From positions 1 to 47,541 of the forward strand of contig NZ_RBTP01000066.1 in the NCBI RefSeq assembly GCF_003702045.1: a stretch of 47,541 bases of DNA, given 5' to 3'. This DNA is from Pseudomonas viridiflava. Lineage in GTDB: Bacteria; Pseudomonadota; Gammaproteobacteria; Pseudomonadales; Pseudomonadaceae. Positions 8,027 through 16,730 of the stretch are shown here, piece after piece. Both the position numbers and the translations under genes were made by a program. Under the pieces are notes generated by a model. It saw only the letters and a program-made list of their open reading frames with translations, was not told where the DNA came from and searched no databases. Positions within the stretch are counted from its first letter, which is position 1; each line of letters begins with the position of its first letter.

Positions 8027-9367
8027 ATGACCCCACGGCAAAAAATCCTGATCGTCGATGATGAGCCGGACATTCGCGAACTCCTGGAGATCACTCTGGG
8101 CCGGATGAAGCTCGACACCCGCAGCGCTCGCAATGTCGCTGAAGCCCATGACTGGCTGGCGCGCGAGCCCTTCGACCTGTGCCTGACCGACATGCGCCTG
8201 CCGGACGGTAATGGCCTGGAACTGGTGCAGCACATCCAGCAGAACTTCGCTCACGTCCCGGTGGCGATGATCACCGCTCATGGCAGTCTGGACACGGCCA
8301 TTCATGCGCTCAAGGCGGGTGCGTTCGACTTTCTGACCAAACCGGTAGACCTCGGTCGCCTGCGTGAACTGGTCAACAGCGCGTTGCGCCTCACACCCGT
8401 CGTGCAGCCGGTACGCACCCTGGACAACCGCCTGCTGGGCGATTCGCCGCCCATGCGCACGCTGCGCAGCCAGATCGCCAAACTGGCGCGCAGTCAGGCC
8501 CCCGTTTATATCAGCGGCGAGTCCGGCAGCGGCAAAGAGTTGGTGGCGAAGCTTATTCACGAACAAGGCCCGCGCGGGGAGAAACCGTTCGTGCCGGTCA
8601 ACTGCGGCGCCATTCCTTCTGACCTGATGGAAAGCGAATTCTTCGGGCATCGCAAAGGCAGCTTCACCGGCGCCCATGAAGACAAGCCCGGACTGTTCCA
8701 GGCGGCGCAGAACGGCACGCTGTTTCTGGACGAGGTGGCCGATCTGCCATTGGCCATGCAGGTCAAACTGCTGCGCGCGATACAGGAGAAGTCCATTCGC
8801 AGCGTCGGGGGCCAGCAGGAACAAGTGGTGGATGTACGAATTCTCTGTGCAACCCACAAGGACCTAAGTGTGGAGGTGGCCGCAGGACGCTTCCGGCAGG
8901 ATTTGTATTACCGGTTGAACGTCATCGAACTGCGCGTGCCGTCCCTGCGCGAGCGTCGTGAAGACATCGATCAATTGGCCGCCATCGTCCTGCAGCGACT
9001 GGCGACCAACAGCGGACTGCCCGCCGCCAGGCTCGACGCTCAGGCACTGGATACGCTGAAAAACTATCGCTTCCCAGGCAACGTTCGTGAGCTTGAAAAT
9101 ATGCTGGAGCGTGCCTATACGTTGTGCGAAAACGACGAAATCCATGCGTCTGACCTGCGCCTGGCCGAGTCTGCCAGACCTCAGGAGAGCGACGGCCCGA
9201 ACCTGGCGGACATCGACAATCTGGAAGACTATCTTGAAGGCATCGAGCGCAAACTGATTCTGCAGGCCCTGGAAGAGACCCGCTGGAACAGGACCGCGGC
9301 AGCCCAGCGACTCAGCCTGTCATTCAGGTCAATGCGTTATCGATTGAAGAAGCTGGGGCTGGATTGA
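8027..9367 (+). CDS. pilR: Sigma-54-dependent response regulator PilR
   Basis: 446-aa NtrC-type regulator paired with PilS. The receiver domain (about 6-118) has acidic pocket DDE (11-13), phosphoacceptor Asp55 (TDMRLPD) and Lys106. The AAA+ domain has Walker A GESGSGKE (164-171) and GSFTGA (211-216), the sigma-54 contact loop, plus the arginine-finger region RQDLYYRLNV. A C-terminal Fis-type helix-turn-helix is seen at about 410-446 (WNRTAAAQRLSLSFRSMRYRLKKL). I chose the ATG at 8027, which gives the canonical receiver start, over a longer open frame inside pilS. Its classical target, pilA, is not in this window. Confidence 0.95.
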   Translation: MTPRQKILIVDDEPDIRELLEITLGRMKLDTRSARNVAEAHDWLAREPFDLCLTDMRLPDGNGLELVQHIQQNFAHVPVAMITAHGSLDTAIHALKAGAFDFLTKPVDLGRLRELVNSALRLTPVVQPVRTLDNRLLGDSPPMRTLRSQIAKLARSQAPVYISGESGSGKELVAKLIHEQGPRGEKPFVPVNCGAIPSDLMESEFFGHRKGSFTGAHEDKPGLFQAAQNGTLFLDEVADLPLAMQVKLLRAIQEKSIRSVGGQQEQVVDVRILCATHKDLSVEVAAGRFRQDLYYRLNVIELRVPSLRERREDIDQLAAIVLQRLATNSGLPAARLDAQALDTLKNYRFPGNVRELENMLERAYTLCENDEIHASDLRLAESARPQESDGPNLADIDNLEDYLEGIERKLILQALEETRWNRTAAAQRLSLSFRSMRYRLKKLGLD

Positions 9368-9429
9368 GCGGGAAGGCGCGGGTGTTCGTTGGCCTCTGAC
9401 ACAGTGCTGTGTCGCTGCGAATACAGATT

Positions 9430-9519
9430 GTGGGAGCGGACTTGTCCGCGAAAGCAGTATTTCAGCCACTGCATATGCGTCGGATGTAACAGCCTTTTCG
9501 CGGACAAGTCCGCTCCCAC
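9430..9519. repeat. REP doublet (REPIN/BIME-like), GGACTTGTCC subtype
   Basis: Two 23-nt REP palindromes in inverted orientation: 9430-9452 begins GTGGGAGCGGACTTGTCCGC and 9497-9519 is its exact reverse complement. They are separated by a 44-nt spacer. Each unit itself contains the inner palindrome GCGGACTTGTCCGC. The doublet lies in the gap between the convergent pilR and thiO genes and carries no gene. It matches the mobile, RAYT-dependent REPIN architecture known in fluorescent pseudomonads. Confidence 0.9.
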
Positions 9520-9624
9520 GAACCGGTGTTTGCTGCGCGACAGCGCCACGTTGAAGACGTGGTGGGGCCTCACACAAAAACCGCGTTTATCCAGCAAACT
9601 ATAATTTATCGACGAAAGCGCAGC

Positions 9625-10737
9625 TCATATTAGGGCGGGCGTCATACGCCCTTCCGGCGAATACGGAGCAGGATCAATGATCGGCTCATGCCCCAGCAGC
9701 AAATCGGCAAGCAACTGGCACGAGGCTGGCGCCAGCACCAGGCCGTTGCGGTAATGACCGCTGTTGAGCCACAACCCTTCGAAACCGGGCACAGGGCCAA
9801 TGAACGGAATACCTTCCGGCGAGCCCGGGCGCAACCCCGCCCACTGAGCGACCGGCTCGGCATCCGCCAACGCCGGAATCAGTTCAATGGCCGAGGCCTT
9901 GAGGCTTTCAAGCGCAGCATTGGTTGTTGTCTTGTCGAAGCCTGCGTGTTCCAGCGTGCTGCCGATCAGGATGTGTCCGTCACGCCGCGGGATCGCGTAT
10001 CGCCCTTTCGCCAGCACCATGCTGGGTAAAAAGTCCGACGCGCATTTGTAGAGGATCATCTGCCCTTTGACGGGCTCGACCGGCAGATCAAGCCCCAGCG
10101 TACCGAGCAACTCACCACTCCAGGCACCCGCTGCAAGAATCACGCGATCAGCGAGCACATCGCCTGTAGCCGTCATCACGCCCTTGACTCGACCGTTACG
10201 ACGCACAAAGCCCTTGACCTCGCACTGCTCGCGAATCTCGACATTGGGCATCGCCAGCAAGGCGGCCTTGAGGGATTTGACCAGCCTGGGATTTCGCACG
10301 TTGGCCACGTCGGCCATATAGATAGCCCGCGAATACCCTTTCCCGAGCGGCGGGACTGCATCGTGTACCGCTGAAATATCAACGCTGCTCAGCGGGCGGC
10401 CTTCGCGCGCAGCCCATTCGAGCGCTTGCTGCTCGTCGTCCAGATCCAGCCAGTACAAACCGGTGGTATGGACTTCCGGGTCCAGGCCCGTCTGTTTGAA
10501 AAGCCGCTCGCCCAAATGCGGATAGAAATCCTGAGACCAGTGCGCCAACGCCGTCACGGCGGGACTGTAGCGCCAAGGGTAGAGCGGCGAGACGATCCCT
10601 CCGCCCGCCCAGGAAGACTCCAGTCCCACGCCGGACCGATCCAGCAGCACGACGCTGACGTGCGCCGACGCCAGGTTGAAGGCAGTCAACAAACCGATTA
10701 CACCACCGCCGACGATCACTACGTGTTGCTTGGGCAT
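9625..10737 (-). CDS. thiO: Glycine oxidase ThiO (FAD-dependent D-amino-acid oxidase family)
   Basis: 370-aa flavoprotein that oxidises glycine to iminoacetate (dehydroglycine) for assembly of the thiazole moiety of thiamine. The N-terminal Rossmann dinucleotide-binding motif VVIVGGGVIGLLTAFNLA (about 6-23) is intact. A second FAD-contact region reads AGAWSGELL, and the C-terminal GHYRNGLVLAPASC is typical of ThiO/DadA-type oxidases. It starts 27 nt after the pilE stop on the same strand, so it may receive readthrough from the pilus operon, although no functional link is evident. The other thi genes are not here. Confidence 0.9.
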   Translation of the reverse strand: MPKQHVVIVGGGVIGLLTAFNLASAHVSVVLLDRSGVGLESSWAGGGIVSPLYPWRYSPAVTALAHWSQDFYPHLGERLFKQTGLDPEVHTTGLYWLDLDDEQQALEWAAREGRPLSSVDISAVHDAVPPLGKGYSRAIYMADVANVRNPRLVKSLKAALLAMPNVEIREQCEVKGFVRRNGRVKGVMTATGDVLADRVILAAGAWSGELLGTLGLDLPVEPVKGQMILYKCASDFLPSMVLAKGRYAIPRRDGHILIGSTLEHAGFDKTTTNAALESLKASAIELIPALADAEPVAQWAGLRPGSPEGIPFIGPVPGFEGLWLNSGHYRNGLVLAPASCQLLADLLLGHEPIIDPAPYSPEGRMTPALI

Positions 10738-10764
10738 TTTGCTCTCTGGGCAAGTTGAAAAGGG

Positions 10765-11166
10765 TTAACGGCCCCAACAGTCCTTTCTCGTCACACCACT
10801 GGATGCGCCTGTGTTGCTGTACTCGCCCGTACTCTTGATGACGAAATTGCCGCACTTGTCGCCGTTCATCATCGAGGTGCCAATGGGGGTCGCGGTCAGT
10901 GTGAAGTCGGTTGCCGTAGGGGCGATGGCAATGGTGTAGAAAGAATTCCCGGCGCTCAGGCCCGGCGCATTCATGTAAGTCCTGTTACGCGAATAAAACC
11001 GCTCCAGCGCCTGGGTCTGCTCGGACAGCAGGCTGGCTATCTCAGCGCGATGGCTACGCTTCACGTACTCGGTGTAACTGGGGTAAGCCACCGCCGCAAG
11101 AATACCGACAATCGCCACGACGATCATGAGTTCGATCAACGTAAAGCCCTTGGATGTTGCTTGCAT
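10765..11166 (-). CDS. pilE: Type IV minor pilin PilE
   Basis: 133-aa minor pilin. A short leader ends in KG and is followed by FTLIELMIVVAIVGILAAVAYPSYTEYV, the class III prepilin signal cut by PilD, with Glu5 present. The C-terminal domain has two cysteines (DKCGNF and KDCWGR) that would form the D-region disulfide. I chose the ATG at 11166 because GGGAAG precedes it and it gives a 6-residue leader; the longest frame starts 10 codons upstream. It is the last pilus gene of the fimU-pilE cluster, 11 nt after pilY1. With FimU, PilV, PilW, PilX and PilY1 it primes pilus assembly. Confidence 0.93.
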   Translation of the reverse strand: MQATSKGFTLIELMIVVAIVGILAAVAYPSYTEYVKRSHRAEIASLLSEQTQALERFYSRNRTYMNAPGLSAGNSFYTIAIAPTATDFTLTATPIGTSMMNGDKCGNFVIKSTGEYSNTGASSGVTRKDCWGR

Positions 11167-11177
11167 GGTCAGCTTCC

Positions 11178-14100
11178 CTATTGAATTTGTCGCCACATGA
11201 TACGTTGGTTAACCCCGCCCTTTTCAAACACAACGCTCGGTTGACCGGCGCTGGTATCGGTCACGACCTTGCTTTCGTTACCTGACCCGCTAGCACTGGG
11301 CGGCGAGACGATAGCCGAAATGACAGGAATACCTGTACCTATACCTAAACCCGAAATCCTCAGGTCGCCGCCGTTTATCACGTTGTCACCATTGGTGTCG
11401 AGCACTTGGTAATTGAGCATGCTCCCCGTAGCGGCATCGAGTTCAAATATCCGACCGGTACCGGTACTTTCGCAAGGATCGTCCGAGTTGACGGAGGCAG
11501 TGGAGAAGATAATTCGCCCCCGACTGGTTTGAGCAGGGTAGATAATTCGCTCTCCCAAGTAAGGAGTAGCGATCGACAGCGGCATGAACCAACCTCTTTT
11601 GGAGGCCCAGTCCACATCCCTCGTGGTCGATGTGAAGTAGGTACTTCCATTACTGACGACGCTGCCATTGACGTCCTGCTGTTGGAGGTTCGCTTCGACA
11701 ATATTGCCTGTTCCGCCATCAGCATCCCAGATCGCATAGAAATCCTGCTGTGCCGTGGTCTGCTTGTCGGCCGTTTCAAGAAACTTGCCGGTCCCGAAGT
11801 AGACAAGCTTGCCGTTGAGTGGGTGATTAAGCAGGATGGGTTGCACGGTTATAGGCTGACCGGCGCCCCTTGGCGCGGTGAACAACGGCGCACCTCCAAA
11901 AGCGACTTTCCAGCCGGATGCGTCGGATGAGCTCAGATCAAACTTCCATAGCCGCCCTTTCAAATCGCCGGCATAAGCGGCCTGAACGACGTTCTGAGAA
12001 TTGACACGCAGCTTGACTGAAGACAGGCCGTTGTCTGTCTCATTCCCGATGACCGGCGTAGGGATTTCTGCAATGAGCGCCCCGGTATTGGCGTTGAGGA
12101 CAAACAGTGAGGCCCTGCCGGTGAAGCTGCCATAGCCGTTACCCAACACAACAATCCCTGCGCCGCTCGCCATGCGGGCCACATCAGGCTTTGCATAGGC
12201 GAAGCCCAGGTTATTGAAGGCGTTGGAAGGCGTAGAGGTATCAGGCGCTTTGACCTCCCATAACGCGCTAGGCGTATTACTGGTGCCTTCGAACAGCTTG
12301 ACCGCAAAAAATGCCTTGCCGCCGGCACCGGTCCCTCCGAACGCCACCGTACGCCATGCGGAACCTGCCGAAACCTGCGTGTCAAAAACCGACACCTGAC
12401 CATCCACTGTGAACTTGTGTACACCAGAACCGTAGGTCGCCGACGCCACAGTTGCCAACGAAGCCAGCGCCGTCGATGGCATGTACGCATAACGCCGTGA
12501 GCCGTCGGTAGTATTGATGATGTTAAAGAAACCGTCATTGGCATTTGCCAACAGGCTGGGCGTCATGGTGCTGGCCTTGGTCGCCAGATAGCTCGTGTAG
12601 CTGTTGTCACCCACCAGCTCGGTAGCCGTCTTCTGCGTGGGCATCCCGGCCGCTAATGGCGCATTAATGATGTCCCCCAGCAGTCTGGTGCGCGTACGCA
12701 ACTTACTGTTTGCCGCACCTTTGGCCCAGGCAATCAACTCGGTTCCCGTCACATTGCTCGGCAGCGTCAGGTTGAATGCATTCTTCTGCGGGGTGCTTAG
12801 ATTGGCGTAATCCAGGGTGATTCTGCCGGGCGTCGCCGTATTCCATGATTCAAAAACAGCAGATCCTGCACCGCTGACAATGGTGTTGTCCGTGTTCCAG
12901 ACCGTATCGCCCAAAGTGCCAGTTGTAGGGTTGATGTTGTAAGCCTTGATCGTGCCATGCCAGTCCGACGGGTCGTAAATTGTCTGGTAGAACTGGGTGC
13001 CGGTTTGCAGCGTGAGCGAGTTGGCAGCGCCCGCGCTCCCCGAGCCTATTCGGGCGTAGATATCACTCAGCGCGAGATTCAGCGCGGAACTGAGGCCTGC
13101 ACTGTCATTGGCCTGGAAGTACTTACCATGACCATGATTGTTGTCGGCGGTGTCCAGAAGCATTTGATTGTCGACCGTAAAACCGATGGTGTACGTCGAC
13201 AGGTTCTGCTTGCTGAAGCCTGCGCTGTCCCAACTCTTGCCGGTCAGATCACCTGGAGATGCCGTAGAGTCCTTGCGCATATCAATGTCGTAGGCAAACT
13301 TGGCCACGTCATCCAGATACTGAGTATCGCCCTCACCGTCCCCTTGAAGATTGGGACCGTCATTGGCGGCGTTCAAATCCCAGTTGGGCAATGAACGCGT
13401 GGTATCGGCAAGGTCATCAGGGTCATTGTTGGGTATCGAGCGGTCATAGGTGGGCAGACCATCGGTGATCACCACGCCATAGTTCTTTTGGCAGCGGTAC
13501 TGAATGGGGCTCACGTAGGTCGCAGCGTTTTGATAAAACGGCGACATCCCGCGAAAGTAACGAGTGATCTCATAATAGGTTTCAGCCAGCGGTGTGTTGG
13601 CCGTTGGCTGCAGCGCGCCAATTGCCGCCTTTAGCGCGTCATTGTTCTTATTGGCCTGATCCTGACTGACTGCGATGGGCTGATACTTCGAGGTCGCCAC
13701 CGGGGACAGATCCATGACGGCCCGGGCGATCCTGCCGCCAGGGCCGGGGTCACCGTTACTCGGATCATTGAAGGTCGCCAGCCCGATCCTGAGCGTCGGG
13801 TTATTCGTCACCAGGTTGGTCGCCACGGACTTTGCGACATTCATACGAAAGTCGTTGGGAATCACGCCATTGGTGTAGAAGCGAACCCCAGCATCGAAAA
13901 AACCCGGATTTACCAGGTCAATCAGATACGAAAGATAGTCTGCGGTATAACGCGTCAGACCATTCCCGGCCGGGTCAGGCAATACCAGGCAATACCCCTG
14001 TCCGTTGCGAAAGACCGGGCGTCCGCCAAACAGACAGCTCAACGAAATATTGAGCACTCCCGTGGCGTTTATGTCGCCTAACGCCAGCGTTTCCCCACCC

Positions 14101-14396
14101 GAGATGGTGCTGATGAAAGGACACGGCACTGTAATCAGGCCACTCACGCACTGCGTGGAGTAGAACTGGATATCCGGACGATTGACATTGGGGTTGAAAC
14201 CCGACGCCCAGATAATGTTGTACATGCTGCCCGAATTATCGACCAGCAACATAAGATTGGGCGGTACCGCCGAAGAACTGAGCAGTGGAGCCTGAGCGGG
14301 AGTGAACGCGTAGACCGGTGTCGTCAGGTAGAGCGCCAACAATGCGCCGTAGACGCACTTCAGGGCACGGCGAAGCGTCTTAGCAATTGGTGGCAT
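11178..14396 (-). CDS. pilY1: Type IV pilus tip-associated adhesin/biogenesis protein PilY1
   Basis: 1072 aa. A Sec signal peptide (about 1-30, ending PVYA) precedes a von Willebrand A-like region with the MIDAS motif DNSGSM (Asp53, Ser55, Ser57). The C-terminal half resembles the seven-bladed PilY1 beta-propeller (AYAGDLKGRLWKFDL, YFGTGKFLE). Near the end is an EF-hand-like loop at residues 1000-1011 with D1000, N1002, D1004 and D1011. PilY1 in P. aeruginosa is a calcium-dependent regulator of pilus extension/retraction and a surface-contact sensor. The start overlaps the pilX 3' end by 17 nt. I see no RGD tripeptide. No pilY2-like frame lies between pilY1 and pilE. Confidence 0.93.
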   Translation of the reverse strand: MPPIAKTLRRALKCVYGALLALYLTTPVYAFTPAQAPLLSSSAVPPNLMLLVDNSGSMYNIIWASGFNPNVNRPDIQFYSTQCVSGLITVPCPFISTISGGETLALGDINATGVLNISLSCLFGGRPVFRNGQGYCLVLPDPAGNGLTRYTADYLSYLIDLVNPGFFDAGVRFYTNGVIPNDFRMNVAKSVATNLVTNNPTLRIGLATFNDPSNGDPGPGGRIARAVMDLSPVATSKYQPIAVSQDQANKNNDALKAAIGALQPTANTPLAETYYEITRYFRGMSPFYQNAATYVSPIQYRCQKNYGVVITDGLPTYDRSIPNNDPDDLADTTRSLPNWDLNAANDGPNLQGDGEGDTQYLDDVAKFAYDIDMRKDSTASPGDLTGKSWDSAGFSKQNLSTYTIGFTVDNQMLLDTADNNHGHGKYFQANDSAGLSSALNLALSDIYARIGSGSAGAANSLTLQTGTQFYQTIYDPSDWHGTIKAYNINPTTGTLGDTVWNTDNTIVSGAGSAVFESWNTATPGRITLDYANLSTPQKNAFNLTLPSNVTGTELIAWAKGAANSKLRTRTRLLGDIINAPLAAGMPTQKTATELVGDNSYTSYLATKASTMTPSLLANANDGFFNIINTTDGSRRYAYMPSTALASLATVASATYGSGVHKFTVDGQVSVFDTQVSAGSAWRTVAFGGTGAGGKAFFAVKLFEGTSNTPSALWEVKAPDTSTPSNAFNNLGFAYAKPDVARMASGAGIVVLGNGYGSFTGRASLFVLNANTGALIAEIPTPVIGNETDNGLSSVKLRVNSQNVVQAAYAGDLKGRLWKFDLSSSDASGWKVAFGGAPLFTAPRGAGQPITVQPILLNHPLNGKLVYFGTGKFLETADKQTTAQQDFYAIWDADGGTGNIVEANLQQQDVNGSVVSNGSTYFTSTTRDVDWASKRGWFMPLSIATPYLGERIIYPAQTSRGRIIFSTASVNSDDPCESTGTGRIFELDAATGSMLNYQVLDTNGDNVINGGDLRISGLGIGTGIPVISAIVSPPSASGSGNESKVVTDTSAGQPSVVFEKGGVNQRIMWRQIQ

Positions 14397-14895
14397 AGAT
14401 ACTCTCCAGAACAGTTCGCGACGTGCCTTTGATGGAAACGGCTGTCACTCGGTACATCGTTACCTGACTCGGATTCGAAGTCGCGCATTTGAAAATTGCC
14501 GCCGCCGGAGGCCCCAGATTTTGAATGCCATAAAAACCCAAACCGGCATCAAGAGCGACCCAGGTCACGCCTGAAGCACCGTTCCTGCCGGCTGCGGTCA
14601 CGACAGTGGATTCAACCGGGGGCGCACACGTAGCGTTACTGGCGCACTGTGCAATCGAAAACCCAGGCTTTTGTATCTCCGACTCGCCCAACCTCAACAC
14701 CGCTTCTGCCGCTTGAAACGACACGTTGCGGGTGGCCACGCTGCCCGCCATTTTTTCCTGCAGGGTCGCGTTTTGCATGGAAGAAATGCCCAATAGCGTG
14801 AGCAACAACAGAAACACCAGGCTGACCAGCAGAACCATGCCCCGCTGATGGGCAGGAAGCGCTTTTCTCACTCTGAATCCTTTGGTCTTGATCAT
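14380..14895 (-). CDS. pilX: Type IV minor pilin PilX
   Basis: 171-aa minor pilin of the GspK-like class. A leader ends in QRG, followed by MVLLVSLVFLLLLTLLG. Position +5 of the mature protein is Val rather than Glu, the hallmark of K/PilX-type tip pilins that are not integrated like ordinary subunits. The motif SMQNATLQEKMAG is typical of PilX. Two Cys pairs are visible (AQCASNATC, and FKC with TNC at the C-terminus). I chose the ATG at 14895; a TTG five codons upstream overlaps the pilW stop. It overlaps pilY1 by 17 nt. Confidence 0.9.
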   Translation of the reverse strand: MIKTKGFRVRKALPAHQRGMVLLVSLVFLLLLTLLGISSMQNATLQEKMAGSVATRNVSFQAAEAVLRLGESEIQKPGFSIAQCASNATCAPPVESTVVTAAGRNGASGVTWVALDAGLGFYGIQNLGPPAAAIFKCATSNPSQVTMYRVTAVSIKGTSRTVLESIYATNC

Positions 14896-14906
14896 GTCAG
14901 GCCCGT

Positions 14907-15611
14907 TCAAAAGCGGTTACGCACGTGCGCGACAACGCTGTAACTCTGCTGCATGACCCGGTTGTTCGGATCTTGCAGAGTCAACTCGATGCGAATACTG
15001 CGGATGTCTGCGGCATTGGCCACATTGATGGTCGAGGTATAAGACATGGGATTGCCTGCCATGCCGAAAAACACTCTGAACCGGGTAACGTTTTGCAGCA
15101 ATGGCTGCACTGCCCCTCCGGTACCGTAACGTATCGTCAGGTCTGTCCCGGTGAGCGTGTACACCAACTGCCTTAGCGGAAATGCCGTTTCGCCTGCCAG
15201 CGGCGCTCTGGCGCCTGCATACAGTTGTGTGTTGGTCCTGCAGTCCGAGGTGATCGTCCATGTGGGCACGCTGCCGGTGAAACCCACATCGGTGGTCACC
15301 AAGGTGAGCGTATTGTTCGTGCTATCCCACAAGATGGGATTATCGAGCGCCGCAGGCCAGGCAATGGCCGGTGAGGTGGGCGTGTAGTTGTTAAAGCTCA
15401 AGCAACCGTAGGTGCCCGCCATGCGGATTTCCTGCATCAGCTTGCTCAATACGAACCTGGCATCTTCCTGCATGCTGGCCGCCGCGTTCTGGCTCTGATA
15501 AGTGGCTCGGGAAGCGGTGAATATCTGGACGATGCCCAGCGTGACCAGAAGTCCGAGGACAAGAGCCACCATGATTTCGATCAGGCCAAAACCTCTGCTC
15601 AGTCTCCTCAT
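14907..15611 (-). CDS. pilW: Type IV minor pilin PilW
   Basis: 234-aa minor pilin, GspJ-like. Leader MRRLSRG is followed by FGLIEIMVALVLGLLVTLGIVQIF with Glu5 present. The downstream region SRATYQSQNAAASMQEDARFVLSKLMQEIRMAGTYGC is characteristic of PilW. It overlaps pilV by 4 nt (ATGA) and lies 11 nt before pilX. It forms part of the PilV-PilW-PilX priming complex. Confidence 0.93.
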   Translation of the reverse strand: MRRLSRGFGLIEIMVALVLGLLVTLGIVQIFTASRATYQSQNAAASMQEDARFVLSKLMQEIRMAGTYGCLSFNNYTPTSPAIAWPAALDNPILWDSTNNTLTLVTTDVGFTGSVPTWTITSDCRTNTQLYAGARAPLAGETAFPLRQLVYTLTGTDLTIRYGTGGAVQPLLQNVTRFRVFFGMAGNPMSYTSTINVANAADIRSIRIELTLQDPNNRVMQQSYSVVAHVRNRF

Positions 15612-16117
15612 GGGTTGACCCCTACGCGTGAGGTCAGAACAAAGGTCTGTGTGGGGGTAGTTGCAGATCCTGACGCTTTGTCGCTTGCCGCTGCTGCGCG
15701 TGCATCACTCCAGCCAATGGTGATCGTCACTTCTGGCGCATTGGCAACGGTGATCACTCCCGTTCCGGTGGCCCCTGCAAAAGCCGTGATATTGGCACTG
15801 AAGTCGGCCAGGTCCTGATCACGGGCGATGTTCGGGTTCGCAACTGGCGCGGAGCCCAGGTTCGGCAACGCATAAGTGGCCAGGACGTTGGTCGTCCCGT
15901 TTGCAAAGGCATTACCGTCTACGTTCGCGCGAATCCGGTCCATCATGTCGTAGGCGATAAAGCTGGCCTGGCTGCTCATCGCTGCGCTGTCGGTGTATTT
16001 CAGCGCGTTGAGCTGAATAGCCGCCGCGCCCAGCAATCCGATGGCGAGGATCAGCACCGAAACCAGCACCTCGATCAGGGTCATGCCGTTCTGGCGATGT
16101 CGTGGCTTGTTGGGCAT
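15608..16117 (-). CDS. pilV: Type IV minor pilin PilV
   Basis: 169-aa minor pilin, GspI-like. The leader ends in QNG and is followed by MTLIEVLVSVLILAIGLLGAAAIQLNALKY with Glu5. The following segment (AMSSQASFIAYDMMDRIRAN) is typical of PilV/GspI. Its start codon shares one base with the fimU stop (TAATG), and its stop overlaps the pilW start by 4 nt, so translation is coupled along the operon. Confidence 0.93.
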   Translation of the reverse strand: MPNKPRHRQNGMTLIEVLVSVLILAIGLLGAAAIQLNALKYTDSAAMSSQASFIAYDMMDRIRANVDGNAFANGTTNVLATYALPNLGSAPVANPNIARDQDLADFSANITAFAGATGTGVITVANAPEVTITIGWSDARAAAASDKASGSATTPTQTFVLTSRVGVNP

Positions 16118-16599
16118 TAGCAGCTTCCACCGAGGACGATCCGGCCGGTCAGGCAGACATTCATGGTTCGGATGATAGAGCCTCGTGTGTAAGTCATCGC
16201 CACGGCATTGGCTGGCGCGATGAGCCCGCCCAGATTATTGAAATCCAACGCAGTGACATTGGCCGCGACCAGCGTGCCGCCGCTGCTCATTGCCGCGACC
16301 TTGCGCAGGACTTTTGTCGAGTCGGCCGCGACCGTGCCCGCATCGGCAACCTGATACACCTGCAACTCGGTATTCCACGCCGTTCCCGTGGTCGGCGCGA
16401 TTCTTACCGTCACTCCTCTGTTTATCGCCTCAAGCCGCGCATAGTTGAGGGCCCGCTGCAAATCATTGAGCTCGGTATCGGCCTTGTTGCCCTGCAAGGT
16501 GCTGGTGAAATTCGGGATCGCGATAGCTGCCAGGATGCCCACCAGGGACACAGTGACTAACAATTCGATGAGGCTGAATCCCTTGGCGATATGACGCAT
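16117..16599 (-). CDS. fimU: Type IV minor pilin FimU (GspH/FimT family)
   Basis: 160-aa minor pilin. Leader MRHIAKG is followed by FSLIELLVTVSLVGILAAIAIPNF with Glu5. The soluble domain is of the GspH type (QRALNYARLEAINRGVTVRI). The C-terminal disulfide pair is VCLTGR...GSC. It is the first gene of the fimU-pilV-pilW-pilX-pilY1-pilE run, all minus strand with gaps of 11 nt or less. A GTCTAGGAGACACTC ribosome-binding region precedes the ATG. The shared 131-bp intergenic region with divergent fimT holds an AlgR-like site. fimU is the more likely name because it heads the operon, but FimU and FimT are paralogues. Confidence 0.88.
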   Translation of the reverse strand: MRHIAKGFSLIELLVTVSLVGILAAIAIPNFTSTLQGNKADTELNDLQRALNYARLEAINRGVTVRIAPTTGTAWNTELQVYQVADAGTVAADSTKVLRKVAAMSSGGTLVAANVTALDFNNLGGLIAPANAVAMTYTRGSIIRTMNVCLTGRIVLGGSC

Positions 16600-16680
16600 T
16601 GAGTGTCTCCTAGACGTTACGACTATAAGGCAGCAATGCCGTCGGAAAATCTATAGCGGGACGTACGGTTGTTTTGCGAT

Positions 16681-16689
16681 GACGAACGC
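16681..16689 (-). promoter_or_regulatory. Candidate AlgR-binding site upstream of fimU
   Basis: On the minus strand the sequence GCGTTCGTC matches 8 of 9 positions of the AlgR consensus CCGTTCGTC. It is about 82 nt upstream of the fimU ATG, within the fimU-fimT divergent promoter region. In P. aeruginosa AlgR activates the fimU operon, which fits, but a 9-mer with one mismatch can occur by chance. A TATAGT hexamer nearer fimU could be its -10. Confidence 0.45.
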
Positions 16690-16730
16690 CCGAACGCATC
16701 TGAAACAGTCTTTCCAGGGAAGGAAAACGA

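Noticed and set aside
9430..9519. Inverted repeat considered as a CRISPR remnant or insertion sequence end
   Set aside because: Units are inverted rather than direct, there are only two, and they match the REP/REPIN pattern also seen at two other loci.
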